The notes beneath the pieces are model-generated. The model ran no database searches and had not been told where the DNA came from. It worked only from the letters and a program-made list of their open reading frames with translations. Below, piece after piece: positions 25,393 through 33,573 of a DNA stretch of 64,000 nucleotides; position 1 is the stretch's first letter, and each line of letters begins with the position of its first letter. The position numbers and the translations under genes are program-made. The stretch is taken from NCBI GenBank assembly GCA_022414725.1, contig CM039462.1, forward strand, positions 46,571,885 through 46,635,884, written 5' to 3'. The stretch comes from Microglena sp. YARC. Its lineage: Eukaryota > Chlorophyta > Chlorophyceae > Chlamydomonadales > Chlamydomonadaceae.

Positions 25393-25781
25393 CAAAACGC
25401 ATGGCAAGATCTAGCCAGCTTCTAGCCAAATTTGGAGCTGCCTAGAATCTTCTACATGCAGCCAAAAAGTGTCCATCGCAAATATGTTAGCGGATGGCCC
25501 TAGTTCTGGGCGCTCCCTGTTTTGGCCCAAGGACCAGACCCAACCTGAATTGGCGGAACCCGTCCGCCAAAATTCCTGTCAACACTTTAGGAGCGTACAG
25601 TAGTCAGAAATGCCCCCCCGAACCCCCCGGGCTCCGCGCTTCGCGCTCCAGGTTTGGAGGGCAGCGAGTCGCACTGGGGATGCACCGAGTCGCTCAATTT
25701 GCGACGCGTCACAAAAAAAAGGGCGACGCTCACATACCTAAGTAGATGTAAGCATGGCAGATAAGAAACAAGGTGCATTAT

Positions 25782-25928
25782 TAGGAACGGCAATATGATA
25801 TCATATGATGCCGGCAGTCTAACAAGGCTAGTTAAGATTTATATACAATATCAAATGATGCAATTTGTATGATACCATATGATATCAAACTCGCATTTGG
25901 TCTACATCGTATGATATGCCGCTCCCTA
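25782..25928. mobile_element. hAT-like MITE, 147 bp, with perfect 8-bp duplication
   Basis: The element is flanked by TGCATTAT at 25774-25781 and again at 25929-25936, a perfect 8-bp target-site duplication. It begins TAGGAACGGCA and ends TGCCGCTCCCTA, so the termini are inverted repeats; the arms continue with ATATGATA-type sequence. The interior contains further ATATGATATCATAT-like palindromes. The start matches that of the element at 21100, indicating one family. It is too short to encode a transposase and would depend on one elsewhere. Confidence 0.8.
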
Positions 25929-25980
25929 TGCATTATAGGCTAGTGCAGCCATCAATACTATGTTTTGTGTGAAAGCGGCA

Positions 25981-26079
25981 GTGGGCACAGGTTACCTACG
26001 CTAGTTGTTGTAGGTAGCGGGCACAGGTTACCTAGGTTAGTTGTGTGCGTGGAAGCGGTAGTGGGCACAGGTTACCTAC
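25981..26079. repeat. Three copies of the gene A stop-proximal segment
   Basis: GGGCACAGGTTACCTA occurs three times, at about 25982, 26020 and 26062. The third copy overlaps the gene A stop codon. On the minus strand each reads TAG, then GTAACCTGTGCCC, so each contains an AGGT word. The same segment recurs in altered form at about 24787 and 24925, beside the decayed tail copies. Confidence 0.75.
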
Positions 26080-26536
26080 AACGGCTTCAACCTTTTGATC
26101 TGCTGTTCATAGTGAGATTTTAGGTTTCTCCGTTGCTGACTCATTCCCTGTTCGTACTGCCTCTTCAGTGACTGTACTTGAACTGTGTGGGCAGCTAGAC
26201 GACTCTCGTGTTCGGCCCTCTCCGTCTTGAGTCGATGCAGTCCCGCCTCCACCCTCTGTTCCGTGTTGCGCATTTGTGCACAGACTCGGTTGCGGTCGCC
26301 TTGGGCGTGCGCCAGGTCCTCACGGAGCTTCTTGACGATCCCTGAGGCAGGCAGGCAGACAGGCAGGCAGGCAAGTGTACAGGTGTGGGTGCGGGTGTGG
26401 GTGTGGGGGTTGGTGTGGGTGTGGGTGTAGGGGTGGGTTGCGGTCACTTTGGGCGTGTGTCAGGTCCTCACGGAGCTCCTTGATGATCCCTGAGGCAGGC
26501 AGGCAGGCAGACAGGCAGGCAGGCAGGCAGGCAGGG

Positions 26537-26568
<32 letters not shown>

Positions 26569-28562
26569 CAAGAGTACAGGTGCGGATGTTGGTGTGGGTG
26601 TGGGAGTTAGAGTGGAGTTGGGGGTGGGTTCCAGACATGTTACGGGGGTAGGGAGCTGTGGGTCAGGAGGGGTCAGGGGGGTAGGGGGGTGGGGGTGGGG
26701 GCAGGGGACGTAGATGTTTGAGTGTAAGGGGGTAGGGGAGTGCAGGTGGAGGTAGTGAAATACCCTTGAACAACCCTAGTGACCACCTACCTGACAAGGT
26801 GCGCAGCACCCAAGACCCACCCCAACCCCCACCTCCCTATATTTTGGAATACCCATGAACAAACCTGGTGACCACCTGCCTGACGAGGTCTGCAGCAGTT
26901 GCACCAGTACAGGAGAACTCAAGGCACAAGGGACCTCCAGGCTGTCAACAACGGAGGTGTAGGGAGTGGAGGTGGATGGCCGAACTTGAAAACCTTCACA
27001 TTTGCATGAATCAGCCAGCCAAGTGAAGATCGCAGAGAGGACAGACTCCCACTTGTTGTCTTGAGAACGCTTGATCCAGGAGTAAACGTTTTGCTCTGTC
27101 AAGCAGGTCTTGATATTTGATGCGAGCCACTCAGTGCAGATAGGCTTCAGTGAGGCGAATGTGGGCTCCTCTACAAGGCGTAGCCACCTGTGAGGCAAGA
27201 GGAAGGAAGGGAGTACACACATTATTATCTGTCAAGCAGGTCTTGATATTTGATGCGAGCCACTCAGTGCAGATAGGCTTCAGTGAGGCGAATGTGGGCT
27301 CCTCTACAAGGCGTAGCCACCTGTGAGGCAAGAGGAAGGAAGGGAGTACACACATTATTATCTGCCAAGCAGGTCTTGATGTTTGATGCGAGCCACTCAG
27401 TGCAGATAGGCTTCAATGAGGCGAATGTGGGCTCCTCTACAAGGCGTAGCCACCTGTGAGGCAAGAGGAAGGAAGGGAGTACACACATTATTATCTGCCA
27501 AGCAGGTCTTGATGTTTGATGCGAGCCACTCAGTGCAAATGGGCTTCAGTGAGGCGAAGGTGGGATACTCTACTAGCTGTAGCCACCTGTGAGGCAAGAG
27601 GAGTAAAACAATTATTCTCTGCCAAGGATGGAAATACCTTATAGATTGCATTAAAAATGCGATAAGATTCACACAATTGAATTATCATCCTACATGGGAG
27701 GATGATTTAATTATATTATACAATTAAATTATCACCGTAGCACCAACTAAGGGCCCCCGTCGGTATAACGATTGTTTGGGGTTCAGGTCATGAATGCGTT
27801 TTCCTTTTAGCCCTTCCTGCCACGGTTGGGCAAGTCCATTCAGCCTGTATGGCCTACCCCTGGACTGTAACATACATACACATACACATACACATACACA
27901 CCCCAGCTCCCCCTCACCTTCCTTCCTACCTCCAACCCCAACCCCAGCCCCCAACACGTACCTGGTAATGCTGGTAGGTTTCACAACATCCTCCTTGTCC
28001 TTCTCCTCTCTCCCCCACCCACATACCAACCCAACCAACCCCCCCCACCAGCTCCCCCCACCTTTCTCCCTCCCCCCACCCACACTCCCTCCCCCCCTAC
28101 CTGCAAACATGCTGGTAGGTAACCTGAATGAATTACTGAATAACTTCCAGTTCTACACACACACACATCCCCCCCCCCCCCCCCCCCCCCATACACACAC
28201 ACACAGGCTTCCCCCCACCTAGTACCTGGTAATGCTGCTGGGTAACCTGAATGAATTACTGAATGACTTCCAGCTCCACACACACACACCTCCCCCCCCC
28301 CCCCCACACACACACCCCCACACCCCCACAGGCTTCTCCCCACCTCCTACCTGGTAATGCTGGTAGGTACCTAAATGAATTACTGAATGACTTCCTGCTC
28401 CACCCACCCACATACACCTCACCACACCACACCACCACCACCACCAAGTTCCCCCCCGACCACCCCCAGGCTTCCCCCTACCCCCAATTCCTACCTGATA
28501 ATGCTGGTAGGCTTCACAACCTCACCCTCGTCCTTCTCCTCTCCCTCCACTCACATAATCCC

Positions 28563-28607
<45 letters not shown>

Positions 28608-28737
28608 CAGCTTCCTCCCTCCCCGCCACCCCACCCCCACCTGGTAATGCTGGTTGGTTTCACGACCTCCGACTTGTCCTTCTCCTCTCTCCCCCACACA
28701 CATACCCACACACATACCCACACACATACCCCCCCCC

Positions 28738-28781
<44 letters not shown>

Positions 28782-29806
28782 CCAGCTCCCCCCCACCTTC
28801 CTCCCTCCCCCCACCCCACCCCCACCCCCACATGCCAATGCTGGTAGGTAACTTGAATGAATTACTGAATGACTTCCAGCTCCACACACCCACACCTCCT
28901 TCACCAACCCACCCACCCCCAGGCTTCCCCCCAATTCCTACCTGGTAATGCTGGTAGGTTTCATGACCTCCGCCTCGTCCTCCTCCACCCCAGTCAGGAC
29001 GACCTCCATGTTTTCTTCCAGCCAGCCTAGGCAGAGGTCTTCCACGTCACGAATGTTAAACGCATGACCCAGCTCAGCCCAGTGCACCACGTCTACCTCC
29101 CATGAATCGTCCTCGGTACAAATGAACATCCGATCGGAACCCCGCATGATCATCAGAGCGTCAACTAAGCAGGGTCTGATAATGGCTAGATCTGATTCCG
29201 GTAGCTGCAACCACTTCTCAACCGTTGCCCGTGATTGGATGTCACCTTAAAAGGCCAAGAAGGGCAAAGAAAAGGAGTTGGTTTTGGTAATGGTGTTGTT
29301 GGTGTTGGTGGTGTTGGTGATGATGTTGGTGATGGTGATGGTGATGGTGATGATGGTGATGGTGATGGTGTTGATGTTGATGATGGCTAGGCCTGATTCT
29401 GGTAGCAGCAACCAGTTTACAACCGCTGCCCTTGATTGGATGTCATCTTAAAGGGCCAAAGAAGAGGGTAAGGATATAGATGGTGATGATAAACAAACAT
29501 GCAAACATGCACACATGCACACATGCACACCTCCTAGTCTCAAGACGTTTGTCAGGTCCTTCTTTAGGAAGCTCACACCGACGTGATGAACACATTCTTG
29601 CTGCAACTTCTCTGCCATGTGCAGCCAAGTAACAAACATGCCCACATGCCTAGACATACACAAACATACATGCCCACATGCATACACATACATATACATA
29701 CACACACATACATCTGCATACATACATAAATGCATACCAACCTACATACACACATACATATGCATACATGCATACATGCATGCATGCATACACACATACA
29801 CATATG

Positions 29807-29848
<42 letters not shown>

Positions 29849-30707
29849 CACATACATCTGCATACATACATGCATGCACATACATACATGCATATGCACA
29901 TGCATAGACATACATTAGCAAGACGTGACATTAACAAATTCCTCAACTACCCACACCTCCTCGCTTCAAGACGTTGGTCAGGGCCTTATCGAGGAAGCTC
30001 ATACAGATTCGATGAAGACACTCTAGCTGCAACTTCTCTGTCACGAGTAGCCAAGTCAGGACGTAGGAGCCAGGGTCCTTCTCATCTACCCCCAGGAACG
30101 ATGAGAGCTCTGCCTTGTAATAAGTATTATAATCCTCCTCATCCTCGTTCTCATACTCATCCTCTTCAGTGTCATCAGCAACGTCGTGCTCCACCCCATC
30201 CTCAGAGTCATCATAGCTAGGCCTAGTGAGCCACTCAACCATTTCATTGAGCAAAGTGCTCAAGTTGTACTTGTGAACAACGGGAAGCGCCTTGAGGATG
30301 TTGCGGTAGTCGAACTCACGCTTGGGAAGGACTGCAAGCAACGCCATTTGACACCTCTCATAAGTAATCAAAGATAATGATAAGGATAAGGATTTGACAC
30401 ATCTGATAAGGAATCAAGGATAAGGTATCAAGGATAAATAATCAAGGATACGGATACGGATAAGGATAAGGATTTGACACATCTGATAAGGAATCAAGGA
30501 TAAGGAATCAAGGATAAGGTATCAAGGATAAATAATCAAGGATAAGGATACGGATAAGGATAAGGATTTGACACATCTGATAAGGAATCAAGGATAAGGT
30601 ATCAAGGATAAGGTATCAAGAATGAACGTCATTTGGCACATCTGATCAGCAGTCTAGTACACAAGGGCACATCTGAATAGTAAACAAGTATGCCCTCTCA
30701 TCCCTCA

Positions 30708-30778
<71 letters not shown>

Positions 30779-32520
30779 ACCATATATATATGCTATATAT
30801 GCGTGTATATAGAGAGAGAGCACCTGTCCCTCATGTACACATGCACATGACTCACATGATACATAAATGTAACATGCGCATAACTCACATGATACATACA
30901 AGTAGCGTAGAGCCATCAGCCAAGACTCACGGTCATCGCCTTCAACCTGGTGTTTGCAGAGAAAAATGAAAATGAGACAAATTTGAAAATAATAAAAATT
31001 GAAAATAAAATTGAGAATGAGAAAAAATCACCAGACAGAAAGAACATGATACAACCTCGTCTTTGCAAAGATAATTGAAAATGAGAAAACTTCACCGGAA
31101 ATAGTATTTAAATGCAAATGTAATAATATTAAAATTTGAATTTATTCATATTAAAATTTCACCTGATATAAATAATATTATCCAACCTGGTGTTTGCAGG
31201 TTATGATGATATTCCAGTGTAGCAAGATAGAACATTTATTATCTGACGATGATGCCTGGATGATGGTTGCAGTTTTACTGGTGCCCTAGTAAGATAGAAA
31301 GAACATCATCCAACCTGGTGTTTGCAAGGTACGATGAAACTCAGGTGTAGCAAGATTGGAAATATATTATCTGAGGATGATGGCAGGATGATGGTAACAT
31401 TTTTTCGGGTGCCCTACTGGACTCCATATGCGTCCTAGTAAGATAGAAAGAACATCATCCAACCTGGTGCAAGGTACGATAAGATTCTGGTTTAGCAAGA
31501 TAGAAACATATTATCTGGCGATGATGGCAGGATGATGGTTGCAGTTTTCCTGGTGCCTTAGTAAGATAGAAAGAACATTATCCAACCTGGTGTTTGCAAG
31601 GTATGATGAGACTCAGGTGAAGCAAGATAAAAAACAAATTATCTGACGATGATGGCAGGATGATGGTTACAGTTTTCCGGGTGCCCTACTGGACTCCTTG
31701 TGTGCCCTAGCAATACAGAAAGAACATTGTCCGACCTGGTGTTTGCAAGGTATGATGAGATTCAGGTATAGCAAGATTGAAAACATCATATTTGGCGATG
31801 ATGGCAGGATGATAGTTACATTTTCCTGGTGCCCTACTGGACTCCTCATGTGCCCGAACAAGATAGAAAATATGTTATTGGTATTCGCAGAGAAAATTGG
31901 AAATTCTTACGCGATGTGACATGGAGTGATGGGAACCTGCAGGATTGCTTGTGCTGGGGAAGGTTACGATGGGTTTTGTTTGGGGGGATTTCTGACTAGT
32001 TTCGCCAGACCCATGCAGCACAATGCAGCGACAGAATGGCGGGGCGTCGTCGGAAAAAAAACAGTGTGGGGAAACATTGCGTTGCACTGTCATAGGAAGG
32101 CCATTGTTGACCCAAGAAAACTGAACACTGTTACGCCTTGCCACAGACGTGAAATCAAAAGACCGCTTGCACTGAGGAAGTTTGATGTGTGGTTTTCGTT
32201 CGCAGACCACCACTGCGCCTGAGCTCGGACTACCACACGGCAGACGTTGACCCAAGACAAGCCCACACCACAACGTCTGTGGGGGTCCTCCAATCATCCT
32301 CTCTTAATCAACAGAATGTATGTTCCAGGATTGCATCTTTGCATAGGCTCATACATACCGTATCACGTATAATCCTTCCATTCTAGGACGAGTGCAGGTA
32401 GACCCACCCTTTGAGGCGAAAATATTTCCCCCCACACCACCCACACACGCACGCACACGCACTCACACACGATGCACATACACAAATGGCACTCCTTCAT
32501 AGTATTGTTACCATCCTATA

Positions 32521-32556
<36 letters not shown>

Positions 32557-32920
32557 CCATGTTGCATACCTTCAAAGTAGCCAGGTTCTTGCTTGCACAC
32601 AGTAGAGGTTCCAAGACGTCCGGTGAAGCCATGCAAAGAATCGCCTTGTGCACCGTGAGGGGTGGTACCTCCGCACCATCGGCTGTTGAGAAAGAAAGTT
32701 CCAGGTCACCACTCGCTAAGAGATTATGGAAGGCCTCGATTTCTGTTTCGTCTAGGCGACATCCAGCTTCGGTGTTTCTTTCGTTCGCCGCTCTTCGCGC
32801 CTCTACCCTCGCCTCTCGCCTCGCCGCTCCCCTTGCCGCTCCCCTTGCCTTTCTCCTGTCCTCTCGCCTCACCACTCGAAGTAATTTTGCCCTCACCCTA
32901 TCGGCCTGGGATCTGACCAT
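26076..32920 (-). CDS. Gene A: six-exon BTB-domain protein with coiled-coil C-terminus
   Basis: Exons in transcription order are 32570-32920, 30889-30946, 29957-30331, 28942-29245, 26880-27187 and 26076-26341. They total 1662 bp, 554 codons with the stop, and every phase joins. The ATG at 32920 is the first after an in-frame TGA. Residues 10-48 are very arginine-rich. A BTB fold spans about 72-170 (HKAIL at 91-95, MALRYLY, then HKYNLSTLL). Residues 177-205 are mostly acidic. Tryptophan- and leucine-rich segments resembling BACK helices follow (TWLLVTEKLQLECLH; TVEKWLQLPE; TWLADSCK). The last 87 residues are a charged predicted coiled coil. Introns 1-4 are GT-AG; intron 5 needs a GC donor (CAG^GCAGGT) to keep frame. 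BTB proteins dimerise and often act as CUL3 adaptors; which applies here is unknown. The gene is divergent from the BTB-BACK gene at 33574. Junction copies fill all five introns. Confidence 0.8.
26342..26580 (-). repeat. Intron 5: (CAGG)n tracts and an extra acceptor with exon 6 start
   Basis: The true acceptor at 26342-26343 follows a CCTG/CCTGT microsatellite that serves as its pyrimidine tract. A second acceptor with the same tract lies near 26493-26495, followed by about 50 bp nearly identical to the start of exon 6 (encoding IIKELREDLTHAQSDRN against IVKKLREDLAHAQGDRN). It then dissolves into C-rich microsatellite on the minus strand. The copy is therefore acceptor plus exon head, placed upstream in the intron. 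Confidence 0.8.
26775..26880 (-). repeat. Intron 5: extra donor copy of exon 5 end
   Basis: The exon 5 end reads CCTCGTCAG followed by GCAGGTGGTCACCAGG. About 85 bp further into the intron, at about 26775-26815, the segment recurs as CCTTGTCAG followed by GTAGGTGGTCACTAGG, and the match continues for about 25 bp. The duplicate keeps a canonical GT where the used site has GC. Using the duplicate donor would put exon 6 out of frame. Confidence 0.7.
27096..27611 (-). repeat. Intron 4: 133-bp tandem repeat, four copies of acceptor plus exon 5 head
   Basis: The landmark TAGCCACCTGTGAGGC occurs at 27181, 27314, 27447 and 27580, exactly 133 bp apart. Each unit carries, on the minus strand, a pyrimidine-rich stretch, CTCACAG, and about 95 bp of exon 5 beginning GTGGCTACGCC. 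Only the last unit in transcription order (acceptor at 27188-27189) runs into the complete exon. Because 133 is not a multiple of three, splicing to any earlier copy shifts frame and meets a stop after about 60 residues. The earliest copy is the most diverged. Confidence 0.93.
27612..27959. other. Middle of intron 4, nothing recognised
   Basis: Mixed sequence with an inverted pair around AATTATCA / TACAATTAAATTATCA near 27679-27735 and a short (ACATAC)n run near 27870-27900. No exon edge or other feature was seen. Confidence 0.5.
27960..28941 (-). repeat. Intron 4: seven extra copies of the exon 4 donor junction
   Basis: The exon 4 end reads ACCAGCATTACCAG^GTAGGA on the minus strand (donor at 28940-28941). 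Related edges recur at about 28835, 28640, 28495, 28350, 28226, 28100 and 27961, separated by 107-195 bp. Six of the seven keep a GT right after CAG. Two sub-types are visible: one with the exon-like GTGAAACCTACCAGC upstream, and one with GAAGTCATTCAGTAATTCA inserted before it. G-rich (minus strand) and CA/GT microsatellites fill the gaps. Confidence 0.85.
29246..29462 (-). repeat. Intron 3: (GGTGAT)n and an extra acceptor with exon 4 head
   Basis: The true acceptor (CTTTTAAG^GTGACATCC, 29246-29247) and about 70 bp of exon 4 are repeated near 29376-29462, where the sequence reads CCTTTAAG^ATGACATCC and stays open for about 25 residues (RAAVVNWLLLPESGLAII against RATVEKWLQLPESDLAII). A GAT/GGT microsatellite at about 29285-29375 separates the copies. 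The duplicate lost the G of AGGT but kept the AG. Confidence 0.85.
29530..29645 (-). repeat. Intron 3: duplicated exon 3 tail with donor
   Basis: About 110 bp encoding TWLHMAEKLQQECVHHVG, then SFLKKDLTNVLRLG, ends at GGAG^GTGTGC. It matches the true exon 3 tail (TWLLVTEKLQLECLHRIC, then SFLDKALTNVLKRG, GGAG^GTGTGG). The phase at the donor is the same, so this could be an alternative donor or an extra cassette exon. Its upstream AG is weak (TGTCTAG). The reading frame has stayed open, which suggests it is young or used. Confidence 0.8.
29646..29910. repeat. (CATACA)n/(GCATACAT)n microsatellite in intron 3
   Basis: Alternating purine-pyrimidine rich ACAT and GCAT words, with a pure (ACATAT)n core near 29800-29850. 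The open frames rich in H, T, Y and I are repeat artefacts. Confidence 0.9.
30345..30640. repeat. Intron 2: degenerate tandem of GGATAAGG/ATCAAGGATA words
   Basis: Repeats of GGATAAGGATTTGACACATC, ATCAAGGATAAGG and relatives, with a higher-order period of about 80-130 bp. TTTGACAC-like words recur near each higher-order unit and also next to the exon 3 acceptor (ATTTGACACCTCTC on the plus strand). The array therefore includes sequence just upstream of the acceptor, but no copy of the AG or the exon was found. Confidence 0.8.
30714..30778. repeat. (GA)n microsatellite in intron 2
   Basis: About 65 bp of pure GA, which reads as a CT pyrimidine tract on the sense (minus) strand of gene A. It is followed by TATATATGC-type sequence. 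Confidence 0.95.
30851..30898 (-). repeat. Intron 2: duplicated donor of exon 2
   Basis: ACTCACATGATACATA occurs at 30851 and 30883, 32 bp apart. On the sense strand each reads TATGTATCAT^GTGAGT. The copy at 30883 is the donor that fits the reading frame, with exon 2 ending at 30889; the other lies 32 bp inside the intron with the same GTGAGT. Confidence 0.8.
31050..31765 (-). repeat. Intron 1: six extra copies of the exon 2 acceptor
   Basis: The true acceptor reads CTGCAAACACCAG^GTTGAA (30947-30948). The same word with small changes recurs near 31051, 31181, 31311, 31458, 31581 and 31731, at spacings of 110-150 bp. Every copy keeps CAG or GAG followed by GTTG. The interval repeats too: GATAGAAAGAACAT, GATGATGGCAGGATGATGG and GGTGCCCTA recur on the plus strand. 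A seventh, badly decayed copy may lie near 31881. Confidence 0.85.
32132..32234 (+). repeat. Dispersed repeat, family 2, copy inside intron 1
   Basis: The plus-strand partner of 24191-24303. An earlier stretch at about 31945-31985 (GCTTGTGCTGGGGAAGGTTA and following) also resembles its CGCTTGCACTG...GGTTTT core, so part of the element may itself be duplicated. Confidence 0.6.
32247..32302 (+). repeat. Dispersed repeat, family 3, copy 1
   Basis: Begins TTGACCCAAGACAAGCCC and ends near TCCAATCATCCTCTC. A diverged copy in the same orientation is at 37361-37424. A partial copy of its start (CCATTGTTGACCCAAG) also lies at 32101. It abuts family 2, so the two may be parts of one longer element. 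Confidence 0.5.
32520..32556. repeat. Poly-G run of about 36 bp beside the exon 1 donor
   Basis: An uninterrupted G run on the plus strand. On the sense strand of gene A it is a C run starting about a dozen bases after the exon 1 donor (GTATGC). Exact length is unreliable. Between it and 32302 the intron has only CA-rich and unassigned sequence. Confidence 0.9.
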
Positions 32921-33573
32921 GCCTGCTGGCCTTAATGCCTCGATCGATCAGAGTACAGATGAAGAAAAAGGCCGGAATGAAACCGAGTCGCCTTGTTTCC
33001 TGGGTACTAACGGCCTCATGTAACTGACAGGAGGGTTTTTTTCACCACAGTTTTTTTTTCGGAGCCCCCCCCGCCCCCGCCCCCGCCCGCCCTCCAGGCT
33101 ACCCCGGGCTACCCCGGGGGCTACCCCCAGGGGCTACCCCCAGGGGCTACCCCGGGCTACCCGGGGCTACCCAGGGGGCTACCCAGGCTCCAGGCTATCC
33201 AGGCTCTGCCGTTTTCCGCAGAGGGTTGTCCCTCTGGTCCCTCTGGTTGTCCGTTTGTGCGACCGCGACCGCGGTCGGTCAAAAAAGTCAGCCACCTGTC
33301 GTAACCACGTCAGCCACCTGTCGTAACTAACTGGCTTCGGTCAGCTCCCTGGTTGCCACCTGTCGTTTTGTTGCCGACACACTCCGCCAATTTCCGCTCT
33401 TGTTACAGCTCTTGGAAAAAAAAGCGGGCCATAGTTACCGCTCTTGTTACCGCTCTTGTTCCTGTCTCCCACGCCCTTCTATAACTTTATTGTTCTGTCC
33501 TGCTCATAGTAACAATTATTGTCCCTGTCTCCCACGCACTTTCTTGGTTTACGCATTCTGCTTCCTTTTCAGT
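32921..33573. promoter_or_regulatory. Shared intergenic promoter region of two divergent BTB genes
   Basis: The 653 bp between the start codons of gene A (minus) and the gene at 33574 (plus) contain three kinds of short repeats. GGCTACCCCGG-type units fill about 33095-33205. GCCACCTGTCGT, which contains an E-box-like CACCTG, occurs at about 33291, 33328 and 33355. CCGCTCTTGTTA-type words and CCTGTCTCCCACGC (twice) lie at about 33393-33538. Just before the plus-strand ATG is CTTCCTTTTCAG, which looks like a 3' splice site, so a 5'-UTR intron is possible. No TATA box was evident. Confidence 0.5.

Noticed and set aside
28100..28850. Proline/threonine/histidine-rich protein frames on the plus strand
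   Set aside because: They lie in intron 4 of gene A and are translations of C-rich and CA microsatellites.
29600..29950. Frames rich in Met, Cys, Tyr and His in the ACAT repeat
   Set aside because: Repeat artefacts within intron 3.
32132..32302. Conserved coding segment
   Set aside because: The similarity to 24191-24303 is at DNA level, in opposite orientation and within an intron, so a dispersed repeat explains it better.
33400..33573. N-terminal extension of the BTB-BACK protein
   Set aside because: Open frame but no ATG, cysteine-rich low-complexity translation, and it covers repeated promoter words; ATG 33574 fits the domain start.
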